A DNA stretch of 64,000 nucleotides, from the NCBI GenBank assembly GCA_001896555.1, contig MPOS01000014.1, forward strand, positions 96,876-160,875. Reading direction: 5' to 3'. This stretch comes from Candidatus Phosphitivorax anaerolimi (GTDB lineage: Bacteria > Desulfobacterota > Desulfomonilia > UBA1062). This document shows positions 18,318 to 27,118 of the stretch, one piece after another. Made by a program: the position numbers and the translations under genes. Positions within the stretch are counted from its first letter, which is position 1, and every line of letters begins with the position of its first letter. The notes under the pieces were generated by a model. The model was not told the DNA's origin and made no database searches. It worked only from the letters and a program-made list of their open reading frames with translations.

Positions 18318-18992
18318 ATGCAGCACCGGCCTGATACCTCTCATACCCGGCATTGGCTCACCATCAGAATGATTTCAGCCGGTTCACTGGCTGAAGGCAT
18401 AGTGGGCGCCGCCTCGGGAGCCGTTGCCATCATCGGGCTCTTCGGCATATACCCCGAAGCGCTGCTGGCCTTTGCCACCATCGGTGCCGGTACGGCACTG
18501 CTGCTCGAAGGCGGGGCGGTTGCAGGGATGATGTCCGTATGGATGCACGAGGCAGGTGAGGGCAGGATCGAGAGCGCCGAGCTGGGCGGCGGCATGGTGG
18601 TGGAGTTTCTGGGCGGATGCACGGGCGTGGTGCTGGGGGTCCTGTCATTGCTGGGTGTGAGGCCATCCATCCTACTGCCGGCGGCCGTGATCGTCCTGGG
18701 AATTACGCTGCTCCTCGCGAGCGGGGTCACGGCCCGCATGAACACGGCGGGAATCCGCAGCCTGGCACAGAATGACTATGTCCGGGAGGCGGGCAGACAG
18801 TCCGTCCATGCCGCAGCCGGGGCGCAGCTGCTCATTGGGATGGGTGCGCTTGCCTTAGGCATCATCGCTCTGGACGGAGTCAGTCCCATCACCCTGAGCC
18901 TCGCCGCCATGCTCGGCCTCGGGGTATCCGACCTCCTCAACGGCACCGCAATGGCGACCCGAATTACGAGGATTTTCAGAAAAACCGGGTAG
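18318..18992 (+). CDS. Hypothetical multi-pass membrane protein
   Basis: About 224 residues from the ATG at 18318. It contains six glycine/alanine-rich membrane helices in three pairs, such as 'LAEGIVGAASGAVAIIGLFGI' and 'AGAQLLIGMGALALGIIALDG'. The internal similarity of these helices suggests a duplicated unit, as in small holin-like or DUF-type integral proteins. No functional motif was found. The start is uncertain: the open frame extends back through ATG 18246 to GTG 18111, and none has a good ribosome site. Confidence 0.55.
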   Translation: MQHRPDTSHTRHWLTIRMISAGSLAEGIVGAASGAVAIIGLFGIYPEALLAFATIGAGTALLLEGGAVAGMMSVWMHEAGEGRIESAELGGGMVVEFLGGCTGVVLGVLSLLGVRPSILLPAAVIVLGITLLLASGVTARMNTAGIRSLAQNDYVREAGRQSVHAAAGAQLLIGMGALALGIIALDGVSPITLSLAAMLGLGVSDLLNGTAMATRITRIFRKTG

Positions 18993-19167
18993 AGAACCGA
19001 TATACTGTGATCGGCCTGGATGCGGCAGGGATGGAATTTCTTCTCCAAGTCGGCTTCTGAAGGGCTCTAAAAAGATGAGCATGATTCCCGGTCGAGCCCG
19101 AGACTCAAAAAAAAGTGGAAGAAGGGTATTCGTTCTTCTCCCTATCTAAAGAAACTGGAGGTGAGGT

Positions 19168-19701
19168 ATGGATCTTTGGAAATCGGTCGCAGGGATCTGC
19201 GCCGCTTTTGTAATCGTACTGGCCGCTGCAGCCCCGGCCTTGTCCCAGCAAGGTATCCCCGGAAGGGGACCCGGTCCTATGTATGGCATGGAGCGGCACC
19301 ATGCCATGATGCTCAGCCGGCTCACGCCTGAGCAGCAGCGCACGGTCAGGAATATCTATCAGAATTATCAACAGGCGACGGCGGATACCAGGGAGAAGCT
19401 CTGGGAACAGAGAATCCAGCTCCAGGCAGCCCTGACGACGGAAACGATTGATGAGTCCAAGGTGAATTCACTGGTGGAAAGCATCAACGACCTGCGCTCC
19501 GAACTCTACCGGCAGAGGGTGAAAATGTACATGCAGCTCGCAGAGGCGGATCTCATGTACCCCGTGACGAGAAGCCTGGGGATGATGGGAGGCGGTATGG
19601 GCATGATGGGTGCCTGCCCGATGATGGGCCCCGGGGGCTTTGGACCAGGGATGATGGGAGACGGCATGATGTTCCCGGAATCAGACTTCATGGACGATTG
19701 A
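19168..19701 (+). CDS. Spy/CpxP/ZraP-like periplasmic protein with Met-rich tail
   Basis: The 177-residue precursor has a signal peptide (cleavage near 'ALSQQ'). A helical Spy/heavy-metal-resistance domain follows ('LSRLTPEQQRTVRNIYQNYQQATADTREKLW', about 50-80, the LTxxQ-type motif). From about residue 137 the tail is rich in Met and Gly ('GMMGGGMGMMGACPMMGPGG'), which resembles soft-metal Cu(I)-binding segments. Likely roles are envelope stress chaperone or copper/zinc buffering. CTGGAGGTGAGGT precedes the ATG. Confidence 0.8.
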   Translation: MDLWKSVAGICAAFVIVLAAAAPALSQQGIPGRGPGPMYGMERHHAMMLSRLTPEQQRTVRNIYQNYQQATADTREKLWEQRIQLQAALTTETIDESKVNSLVESINDLRSELYRQRVKMYMQLAEADLMYPVTRSLGMMGGGMGMMGACPMMGPGGFGPGMMGDGMMFPESDFMDD

Positions 19702-19748
19702 TCTCTTCTGATTGTAAAGAGACGGGATGAGGGCCCTTATCCCTTGGT

Positions 19749-19857
19749 GTACAGGCTCAAGCCGTGGTCTCTCCAGGGGGATCCCCCTTTGCACCTGTGG
19801 ATGTTTTTGGCGAAACCGGTGACTGAACCGGAATCCCTTGGAAACAGGTGCTTTTTT
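19749..19857 (+). promoter_or_regulatory. Candidate attenuator/riboswitch-like leader of ktrBA
   Basis: GCACCTGT (19791-19798) pairs perfectly with ACAGGTGC (19844-19851), immediately followed by six T (19852-19857). This makes an intrinsic-terminator-like stem with a 45-nt loop that itself holds CCGG...CCGG. An upstream ACAGG (19751-19755) could pair with the same 5' arm, giving a mutually exclusive structure. It ends 68 bp before the ktrB start. I could not match it to the c-di-AMP (ydaO) riboswitch consensus. Confidence 0.4.
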
Positions 19858-19925
19858 GTCCTGCCGGACCTTGGATGTGCCGATCGGAGAAGGGAAGGGC
19901 GTTTTTTAGGAAAGGCGTTCCTGCA

Positions 19926-21359
19926 ATGGATACGGTTTTCCCCATGGTTCTGCGGACCGGACGCAGGCTCTTGAGTCTGGCAGCCGGAAGTCCTTTCCGT
20001 ACCCTGCTCAGCCGGTTCCTTCTCTTCAGCCCCGGTCTGTTCTTCGTCGTCAGCTACCTGATCGCCATCATGCTCGGGACACTGCTGCTCCGGATGCCCA
20101 TGTCCACGAGGTCCGGGCACATCGAATGGATCGACGCCCTGTTCACCTCAACCTCAGCCTTCTGCGTCACCGGACTTGCGGTGGTGGACACGGGCACATA
20201 CTTCAGCCTTTTCGGCCAGATCCTCATCATGCTCATGGTGGAGATCGGCGGGCTGGGCATCATGACCTTTGCGGCCCTGCTCTTTCTCTCTCTCGGGTGG
20301 ACTGTCAGCATCCGCCAGCGATTGTTCATCCAGGAAACCTATACATCCGAAATAAGTCGGGACATCAAATATCTGGTGGTTTTCATCTTTGCCTTCACCT
20401 TTTTATCCGAGCTCATAGGGGCCCTGCTTCTGATGCCCTGCTGGGAGAGTGAACTGGCCTTCTCGGCAAAGGTCTTCTACTCCGTCTTCCACTCCATCAC
20501 CGCATTCTGCAATGCTGGAATTTCACTGTTTCCGGATGATCTGAGCCGGTATCGTGCCAATGTCGGGATCAACCTGATCTTCACCACACTGATGATCCTG
20601 GGAGGAATCGGATTCCCGGTGGTGAGGGATGTGATCAATTGCCTGGGCAGAAGGGGAAACGCGAGGCTCACCCTGAACACGCGCCTCTCTCTTGCTGTTT
20701 CTCTGATACTGATCATACTCGGCACCCTGCTCTTCTGGGCCCTGGAGCGGGGGTATTCCATGGCCGGTGCGCCGTGGACCGAACAGATCATGGTCTCGTA
20801 TTTCCAGTCCGTCACCGCACGCACTGCGGGCTTCAGCACGATCGATTCCAGTGCCTTGGGCAATGCTACCCTCCTGTTCATGATGATCTTCATGTTCATC
20901 GGCGCCTCCCCGGGGTCCACCGGCGGGGGGATCAAGACAACGAGCATCGGGGTTCTGGCAGTGGTCGTCATGAACAGGGTCAGGGGCAACGATGCCAACA
21001 ACGTGTTCAGGGCTACGATTCCAGACGAGGTCGTGTCCCGGACCATCACGATCTTCATCTCGGCCGTGGTCTTCATCCTGGTGATCGTGTTTCTGCATAT
21101 GATCGACCAGCACGGCGCAGTCCCTTCAGGGCAGAGCAGGGGCCCGTTCATGGAATATCTCTTCGAGACGGTCTCCGCCTTCGGCACCGTGGGGCTGTCG
21201 ACCGGGATCACATCCGGGATGGATACGTTCGGAAAACTCCTCATCATCGCGAGTATGCTGGTGGGCAGGGTGGGCATACTCACCCTGGTATACATCGTTG
21301 CCTCACGGAGGCGTGCACCGAGTTATCGTTATGCAGAGGAAAACATCCTGATCGGCTGA
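19926..21359 (+). CDS. ktrB: Trk/Ktr-type potassium uptake membrane subunit
   Basis: The 477-residue membrane protein has the four M1-P-M2 repeats of the Trk/Ktr/HKT superfamily. The selectivity-filter glycines lie in 'SAFCVTGL', 'ITAFCNAGIS', 'VTARTAGFST' and 'VSAFGTVGLS'. The gating-loop signature 'GASPGSTGGGIKTTS' follows the third repeat. It takes up K+ (Na+-dependent in many homologues) under control of the KtrA ring. ATG 19926 has AGGAAAGG 10 bp upstream. ktrA starts 16 bp after the stop, so the two are an operon. Confidence 0.93.
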   Translation: MDTVFPMVLRTGRRLLSLAAGSPFRTLLSRFLLFSPGLFFVVSYLIAIMLGTLLLRMPMSTRSGHIEWIDALFTSTSAFCVTGLAVVDTGTYFSLFGQILIMLMVEIGGLGIMTFAALLFLSLGWTVSIRQRLFIQETYTSEISRDIKYLVVFIFAFTFLSELIGALLLMPCWESELAFSAKVFYSVFHSITAFCNAGISLFPDDLSRYRANVGINLIFTTLMILGGIGFPVVRDVINCLGRRGNARLTLNTRLSLAVSLILIILGTLLFWALERGYSMAGAPWTEQIMVSYFQSVTARTAGFSTIDSSALGNATLLFMMIFMFIGASPGSTGGGIKTTSIGVLAVVVMNRVRGNDANNVFRATIPDEVVSRTITIFISAVVFILVIVFLHMIDQHGAVPSGQSRGPFMEYLFETVSAFGTVGLSTGITSGMDTFGKLLIIASMLVGRVGILTLVYIVASRRRAPSYRYAEENILIG

Positions 21360-21374
21360 CCCTTAGGAGATCGT

Positions 21375-22031
21375 ATGGCAAAGACATTTGCGATTATCGG
21401 CCTGGGAAACTTCGGATCCTGGGTGGTGAGGACGCTCAACGAGCTGAGGCAGAACACCATCGCCATCGACCTCGACAAGGACCGGGTACAGAAGATCAGG
21501 GACTTCACCCGTAATCCGGTGATCGCGGACGCCACGAGAAAAGAGAACCTCATAAGCCTCGGGCTCGATACGGTCGACGCGGTGGTGATCAGCCTGGGCG
21601 ACAACACCAGCGCCGCCACCCTGATCACTTTATATCTGCAGGAGATGGGCGTGGGCCAGATCATCGTCAAGGCGGTCAACGAGGACCACGGCAAGATACT
21701 CCGGAAGGTGGGCGCCACAGACATCATCTTCCCGGAAAAGGACATGGGGATCAAAGTGGCCAAGGGCCTGGTCATGCCCAATATTCTCGAGTTCATCGAG
21801 ATGTCCGAGGATTACCAGATCGCCGAAATTGCGCCGCCGAACGATTTCGTGGGAAAGACCCTGGCCCAGCTCGCACTGCCCCAGAGGTACAACGTCCAGG
21901 TCATTGCCATCCGGGAGCTCATACCCGAACGGTTCACCATCGTCCCCAAGGGGGATTTCATCATCAAAGACAGTGATATCCTTGTGGTCATAGGCAAGGA
22001 GAGCAACGTCAACAGGATCAGGCCCTACTGA
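21375..22031 (+). CDS. ktrA: KtrA-type potassium channel gating subunit (RCK)
   Basis: The 218-residue cytoplasmic protein has an N-terminal RCK/TrkA-N Rossmann domain (GLGNFGSWVV, residues 9-18; acidic ribose ligand in 'IAIDLDKDR'), which binds ATP/ADP. The C-terminal TrkA-C domain (about 135-218) is the usual c-di-AMP-binding site in this family. It forms an octameric ring on KtrB. TTAGGAGATCGT precedes the ATG. Confidence 0.92.
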   Translation: MAKTFAIIGLGNFGSWVVRTLNELRQNTIAIDLDKDRVQKIRDFTRNPVIADATRKENLISLGLDTVDAVVISLGDNTSAATLITLYLQEMGVGQIIVKAVNEDHGKILRKVGATDIIFPEKDMGIKVAKGLVMPNILEFIEMSEDYQIAEIAPPNDFVGKTLAQLALPQRYNVQVIAIRELIPERFTIVPKGDFIIKDSDILVVIGKESNVNRIRPY

Positions 22032-22260
22032 GAACGCCGGCGAGGAGGCATTGACGGCACATCGCTCCTGCCTATCCTTAATTCAATAGGGAGACGCCGC
22101 AGGGTCTTCCCATGATCCCTGAAAAAGGGGGCATCCATCCAATGCCGGCGGGCAGGGAAGGGTTTTCATCTCCGCCACGACAATATGAGATGCGCACATG
22201 GGGAAGGCGCTTAGAAGGACAAGGCTGTGATCGCCGTACAGGCGTGCCGGGGTGAACGTT

Positions 22261-24066
22261 GTGAAGATTCGGGACTATGCCTTTTTGTCCGACTCCCAGT
22301 CATCAGCCCTGGTGGGAAGAGACGGGTCCGTGGACTGGTACTGCCTGCCCCGGTTCGATTCGCCGTCGGTCTTCGGCCGCATCCTTGACCGCGGCTCGGG
22401 GCACTGGCACATCCGCCCGGCGGGTAAGTATCGTTCGCAATGGGCATATATCGGGGATTCTCTCGTGATCCGCAATGTTTTCCATACAGCGGAAGGCTCG
22501 GTGTCGCTCACCGATGCACTCATGTTCGAGCCCGGATCCCGGGGGCATACCATCGGCCGGAGGGTACCCCATGTCCTGCTGCGCCGCGTGCAGGGGATTG
22601 AGGGCGAGACGGACATGGATATGGAGTTCCGCCCCCGCATGGAGTACGGGATGACCGCGCCTCGATACCAATCCACGGATCGCGGGTGGAACATCGTGGG
22701 GGGACCCGTGGAGCTGGATCTGATCGCAGGGGTGCCTTTAGAGTTGACCGGGGATAGCATCCGTGCCCGCTTCAGGATCGGCGCCGGGCAGAGCTCAGAG
22801 TTCAGTCTCGCCTACCGGGCGCCCGGCTGCGGAGTGCCTGATCGGGACATCGATGTGCCGTTGTCGATCGAGGACACCGTTGCCGCCTGGCATTCCTGGG
22901 CGGATCTCCACACCGGATATCAGGCGCTCTACCGTGAAAAGGTGCGCAGGAGCGCCCTGGTGCTCCAGGGGCTCACCTACCAGCCCACCGGCTCGGTGAT
23001 CGCAGCAGCCACTACATCGCTGCCCGAGATTGCGGGCGGGCGGGAAAACTGGGATTACCGGTTCGCCTGGCTGAGGGATTTGAGTCTGGTCATGCGGGCG
23101 CTGTGGGTCGGGGCGTGCCCGGACGAACCCGAGCGGTTTTTCGCCTGGATCGACCGGACAGGCGACGCCCAGGGTCACCAGGGGGTTCAGATCATGTACG
23201 GTGTAGGTGGCGAGCGGGACCTCACCGAGCACATGCTGGACCATATGGAGGGATACCTGGGCAGCCGCCCGGTGCGGGTGGGGAACGATGCCTGGAAGCA
23301 GAAGCAGCTGGATGTGCTGGGAGAGGTGCTGGATGCCGCTTACCTGCTCAAGGAGAAGCTGGGGGATATGAGCGGTTTCACCAGGCGGGTTCTGGTGACT
23401 CTCGCCCAGAGGGCTGCATCGGACTGGCGAGAGCCGGATTCCGGGATGTGGGAGGCCAGGGACAGGGAGCGTCACTATCTCTCCTCGAAGCTCATGTGCT
23501 GGGTCGCGCTGGATCGCGCCGTGAAACTCGCATCCCGGTTGGGTGTCCGGAATGAGGCAGGGAGATGGGAACGTGAGCGTGATGAGATCCGGGATGTGAT
23601 CCTCTCCCGCGGATGGAGTGAAAAAGCGCAGGCGTTCACCGGATCTTTCGACTCGGACGACCTGGACGCCTCGGTGCTGCTGATGCCCATCGTGGGCTTT
23701 CTGCCTGTCACGGACCCTCGCATGAAGGCGACCATCGACGCCGTGGAGCGCACCCTGGGAAAGGGCGGGCTCATCTGCCGCTGGCCTGAGGAGCCCAACG
23801 GGTTCATCCTCTGCAGCTACTGGATGGTGGAATGCCTTGCCCTTGCCGGCCAGACGGACAGGGCCATGGAAAGGTTCGATCAGGTGTGTGGATACTGCAA
23901 TGATCTGGGCCTCTTCTCCGAGGTGGCGGACCCCGTCACGGGCGAAATGCTCGGGAATTTTCCCCAGGCGTTTTCCCACATCGGGCTCATCAATGCGGCA
24001 TGGCAGCTCTCTATTGCCCGTCCGCCAGGAAGCAGGGCTTCTTCAGGCAGGGAAGACAGGGGGTGA
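22261..24066 (+). CDS. Glycoside hydrolase family 15 protein (glucoamylase/trehalase-like)
   Basis: About 601 residues. The N-terminal beta domain opens 'IRDYAFLSDSQSSALVGRDGSVDWYCLPRFDSPSVFGRIL', the usual start of bacterial GH15 'trehalase-like' proteins. The (alpha/alpha)6 catalytic domain (from about residue 230) has 'ENWDYRFAWLRDLSLV'. The late 'NGFILCSYWMVECLALAG' and 'GLFSEVADPVTGEMLGNFPQAFSH' segments are where the family's catalytic bases lie. Substrate could be trehalose, maltooligosaccharides or glycogen. The start is a GTG: 22261 fits the family N-terminus and the GGGGTGA upstream; GTG 22252 is the alternative. There is no signal peptide, so it is cytoplasmic. Confidence 0.88.
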   Translation: MKIRDYAFLSDSQSSALVGRDGSVDWYCLPRFDSPSVFGRILDRGSGHWHIRPAGKYRSQWAYIGDSLVIRNVFHTAEGSVSLTDALMFEPGSRGHTIGRRVPHVLLRRVQGIEGETDMDMEFRPRMEYGMTAPRYQSTDRGWNIVGGPVELDLIAGVPLELTGDSIRARFRIGAGQSSEFSLAYRAPGCGVPDRDIDVPLSIEDTVAAWHSWADLHTGYQALYREKVRRSALVLQGLTYQPTGSVIAAATTSLPEIAGGRENWDYRFAWLRDLSLVMRALWVGACPDEPERFFAWIDRTGDAQGHQGVQIMYGVGGERDLTEHMLDHMEGYLGSRPVRVGNDAWKQKQLDVLGEVLDAAYLLKEKLGDMSGFTRRVLVTLAQRAASDWREPDSGMWEARDRERHYLSSKLMCWVALDRAVKLASRLGVRNEAGRWERERDEIRDVILSRGWSEKAQAFTGSFDSDDLDASVLLMPIVGFLPVTDPRMKATIDAVERTLGKGGLICRWPEEPNGFILCSYWMVECLALAGQTDRAMERFDQVCGYCNDLGLFSEVADPVTGEMLGNFPQAFSHIGLINAAWQLSIARPPGSRASSGREDRG

Positions 24067-24369
24067 TCGCGCTGCAAACGGACAATGCTTGACTTTTCTC
24101 TTCAGGTATGGCCTATGGGTTCCGCAGCAGAAGAGACCAGGCAGCACTCTCGTATGAATACCTCTGACGGCAACGCCGGGCATAAGGGACTCTTTTCCCG
24201 GAAAATCCCCGGACATGGACGCGGCGGTGCTTTTTTGATTCGATAAAAAAAAGGGCATGAATGGCGGGATGGGATCCCTTTATGTGTTTTCCACCGGATC
24301 CGGCTTCCCCTTTTCACGATTAAGGAGGCAGGGAGGACCATCTTCAAAGACTGGAGGATACCCGTCAGC
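24067..24369. other. Intergenic region
   Basis: About 300 bases with no convincing gene. A TTGACT at 24090 lacks a good -10, and an A-run lies near 24245. GGAGG at 24352 serves the next gene. Confidence 0.4.
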
Positions 24370-25272
24370 ATGAGAAGAAGAACGAAACGCCGTCACATTC
24401 TGATCCTTTCCGCCCTGATCGCGATCTTGAGCGTCCTGCAGGGCGCCTCCCACGGTGCGGTCGAACCGGTGGCCGGCAGAAGGGCTTCCCATAAGCTCCC
24501 TGATTCCGAGTTCCGGCCAAGGCTCGGAACATACTACTACAGCTTCAAATTCAACGGTCTGAACATCGGCACCGGCCGCGTGATAATCGATCAGAAAGGG
24601 GATCTCTTTGAGATCCGCTTCAGCGCCAGGACCAGTCCCACCATCGACCGGTTCTACAAGGCCCGTTTCAGCGGAGGCAACCTCACCCGGGCCGACTCGC
24701 TGCTGCCGGTCAGAACGCGGATCTTATCGAGGGTGCGCTCAACGAACAAGGACACCGCCATACACTTCCGGGACGACGGCACCATAACATCGGTGCGCAC
24801 GGAATCCGAGGAAGGGGAGCCCCTCGAAAACAAGGTGAAGGAGATCGAGACAACCGACTTCACCATGGACCCCCTCTCTGTCGTTCATCTGATCCGGGAG
24901 ATCGACTGGAAACCGGGCATGGAGCATCACGTCCAAATCTTCTCGGGCAGGTCCCGGTACGAGTCGCATTTCACCTGCACCGGAGAAAAGGTCGTGGAGA
25001 TAGACGGGCAGGAGCGCAAGGCGTGGGAGATCGTGCAGCAGTCGGTCAAGCTCGATGACGAAGGCCGGGAAACAGAGGAGGAGAAGAGGGAGCGCGACCT
25101 GAAGATCTACCTTTCAGCAGACAATGCGCGCGACGTGCTCAAGATCGATTCACAGAGGATCATGGGCCATTTCATCGTGCTGCTGGAGGGGTTTGAGCCC
25201 GCGGCCGGAAGTGTGGGCCGGGGGAAAGGACGCCCGGGTACGAATGAAACCAGCCGGGAAGGCAGGTCCTGA
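24370..25272 (+). CDS. DUF3108 domain-containing secreted protein
   Basis: The 300-residue precursor has a signal peptide (about residues 8-30). The DUF3108 domain (about 50-280) starts 'GTYYYSFKFNGLNIGTGRVIID', contains 'TTDFTMDPLSVVHLIR', and ends in beta strands with 'RIMGHFIVLLEGFEP'. The fold resembles large single-domain beta-sandwich or half-barrel periplasmic proteins. Function is unestablished, but a role in lipid or envelope carriage is often supposed. GGAGG lies 13 bp before the ATG. Confidence 0.8.
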   Translation: MRRRTKRRHILILSALIAILSVLQGASHGAVEPVAGRRASHKLPDSEFRPRLGTYYYSFKFNGLNIGTGRVIIDQKGDLFEIRFSARTSPTIDRFYKARFSGGNLTRADSLLPVRTRILSRVRSTNKDTAIHFRDDGTITSVRTESEEGEPLENKVKEIETTDFTMDPLSVVHLIREIDWKPGMEHHVQIFSGRSRYESHFTCTGEKVVEIDGQERKAWEIVQQSVKLDDEGRETEEEKRERDLKIYLSADNARDVLKIDSQRIMGHFIVLLEGFEPAAGSVGRGKGRPGTNETSREGRS

Positions 25273-25325
25273 ATAAAAAGGCGTCTCGCCCGCTCCTTTA
25301 TGAAGGATGCGGCCCGAGCAGGGGA

Positions 25326-26045
25326 TCAGAAAAACAGGTTCACCCGTTTCAGGAATTCCTGAAAGCCTCTCCGCTCGATCTTCAGGGCCTCCTGGATGGG
25401 GACCTCGTTCTGCTTCTCGATGAGCGCCTTGATCTCAAGCATGATCCCGAAATCGACCTCGGCGATGTCCTGGGCGATCTGCTTTGCCCGGGGGATCAGC
25501 TCCTCGGGCGGGACCACCTCGTTGACGAGCCCGCACCGAAGCGCATCATGCGCCGAGAGAGGCTTGCAGGTGAACGACATCTGCTTGGCCATCCTCTGCC
25601 CCACCGCCTGCTGGAGCAACTGCGTCATCCCCCAACCGGGATGGATCCCGACCTTGGCGTGGGAGTCGATGAACCGGGCGTTTTCGGATGCGATGAGGAA
25701 ATCGCAATTCAGTGCGAGCTCAAACCCGCCGGTGATGGCGTTGCCGTTGATTGCTCCGATAATGGGCTTTTTGCAATCGGCGAACACATCCGGCATGTCT
25801 CTCCCGTCGCCACGGGGATCCTGCAGGTTTTCCTTGCCCACGACGCTCAAGTCCAACCCGGAGCAGAATGATCTGCCGTTACCGGTGATGATGGCCACCT
25901 TGATCGCATCGTTGCGTGCCGTCTCGTCAATGGCGTCATACAGGCCTATGAGCAGGTCACGGCAGATGGCGTTGTGCCTCTCGGGACGGTTCAGGGTGAT
26001 CAGCGCGGTCGAACCTTCCACCTCGAATAGAACAGTCTTTTCCAT
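25326..26045 (-). CDS. Enoyl-CoA hydratase/isomerase family protein
   Basis: The 239-residue crotonase-fold protein has the oxyanion-hole segments 'SFCSGLDLS' and 'NGNAITGGFELALNCDFLIAS'. The first catalytic glutamate (GGFEL) is kept. The second, normally in 'PE.xxG..PG.G', falls on His in 'DSHAKVGIHPGWG', so simple hydratase chemistry is doubtful and an isomerase or other crotonase activity is possible. AAGGAGACTGCTC precedes the ATG. No beta-oxidation partner genes adjoin. Confidence 0.8.
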   Translation of the reverse strand: MEKTVLFEVEGSTALITLNRPERHNAICRDLLIGLYDAIDETARNDAIKVAIITGNGRSFCSGLDLSVVGKENLQDPRGDGRDMPDVFADCKKPIIGAINGNAITGGFELALNCDFLIASENARFIDSHAKVGIHPGWGMTQLLQQAVGQRMAKQMSFTCKPLSAHDALRCGLVNEVVPPEELIPRAKQIAQDIAEVDFGIMLEIKALIEKQNEVPIQEALKIERRGFQEFLKRVNLFF

Positions 26046-26121
26046 GAGCAGTCTCCTTATGCTATCGAAAAAAGGGAGAGGCCGGCTTTCCCCGGGGGCC
26101 CGGCGGGCCCGGGGAACATGA

Positions 26122-26538
26122 CTACGGCAGTCCTACTCCCTTCTGCGAATCTGTTTGGGCCTGGCGTTTTATGCCGAGCCAGGTACCGGCCGTCTCATGA
26201 TCCGGGAACACCCGGATGTTGTAGAAGCCCCGGTTGAGCAGAACCGTCTCACCAAATGCGTTCATATTCCCCTGAGACATTTTCCCCGGGTCGACGATCG
26301 CCACCTTGACCCCGCGCGGGAACTGGCTCGATCCGAGCCACTTTCCCAGCTCGAACATATGGTGTTCGGTGAGTGCATTGGTCATGCGGTCCACAATGAT
26401 GATCCCGTCCAGGCCGTCATTGCGGATGAACTGTCGAATCCTCTCCCATATTTGCATGACCTGTCTGAAATCCTTTTCCCCGGCCAGCTCGATGATTCCG
26501 AGATTGTTGTTGCGGGTGTACCTGAATGAACATTCCAT
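26122..26538 (-). CDS. SpoIIAA/STAS-like hypothetical protein
   Basis: The 138-residue cytoplasmic protein has an alternating strand-helix pattern: 'NNLGIIELAG', 'LDGIIIVDRM', 'GVKVAIVDPG', 'YNIRVFPDHETAGTWL'. The final motif is the 'F.d...A..WL' of SpoIIAA-like (STAS-fold) proteins. No phosphorylatable serine is obvious. The function is probably structural or regulatory but unknown. GAGGAGGCAAC precedes the ATG. Confidence 0.6.
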   Translation of the reverse strand: MECSFRYTRNNNLGIIELAGEKDFRQVMQIWERIRQFIRNDGLDGIIIVDRMTNALTEHHMFELGKWLGSSQFPRGVKVAIVDPGKMSQGNMNAFGETVLLNRGFYNIRVFPDHETAGTWLGIKRQAQTDSQKGVGLP

Positions 26539-27118
26539 GTTGCCTCCTCAATCAATAGATGCAAAGCCCATTTCGAAACCCCGTGACACTTCCCGGGACT
26601 TACGGCCGTCTGACCGGGCACGTACCATCCCGCAAGCCTTCGGCCATGAAAAGAGCAGAGACCGCCCCTTTGCTGCCGGCGGCATCGAAAGCCATGCCGT
26701 GCCGTGCAAAAACCGGGGATAAGGAAAGCGGGAGCTTTTTCGTGCCCTGATTTAAGCAATAGAATCAGACGATCACCTCTTTTCCGAGCACCTGGGGAAA
26801 CGAAGTCATTCCACAACAGCGAGATGCAAGAACTGAATGTGCTCATAGAATATCAGAAAAATCACAGGGCTGTAAAGATGGAAAATTCAGGCAGGCGGGG
26901 AGGTGGTCCTCATTGTCATCCGTTTCCGAGAGACTGTATAAAAAAGGACCATGCCATAGATTGAACATCCCTTCTTGAGAATGATCACCCCGAGGTTAGA
27001 ATGATTCATGTCGATCGGATGAGCCTTATGGAGTGCATTCCCGAAGGGGCAGGCTTCCTTCTCCCCGTCCATTTTTTTTAGAGAGAGGGAATGGAGATGG
27101 GAAAAGAGGTAAGGAGAT
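26539..27118. other. Long divergent intergenic region
   Basis: About 580 bases between the STAS-like gene and the BON gene. It contains the promoter at 26974-27001 and a purine-rich leader ending in GAGGTAAGGAGAT. An open frame at 26704-26964 looks random in composition, and I do not call it. Confidence 0.5.
26974..27001 (+). promoter_or_regulatory. Predicted promoter of the first triple-BON gene
   Basis: TTGAGA (26974-26979), a 16-bp spacer and TAGAAT (26996-27001). The paralogous BON gene at 41063 has the same -10 and spacing (TTGATA-16-TAGAAT). Confidence 0.5.

Noticed and set aside
19775..19788. GGGGGATCCCCC palindrome upstream of ktrB
   Set aside because: It has no loop to form a stable hairpin, and a GC-rich 12-mer palindrome alone is weak evidence for an operator.
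19749..19857. Calling the ktrBA leader a ydaO (c-di-AMP) riboswitch
   Set aside because: The conserved ydaO core motifs could not be matched by eye. Only the attenuator-like structure is supported.
26704..26964. An 86-residue plus-strand frame in the divergent intergenic region
   Set aside because: There is no ribosome site, composition is random-like, and it covers a region that holds only the promoter-proximal leader.
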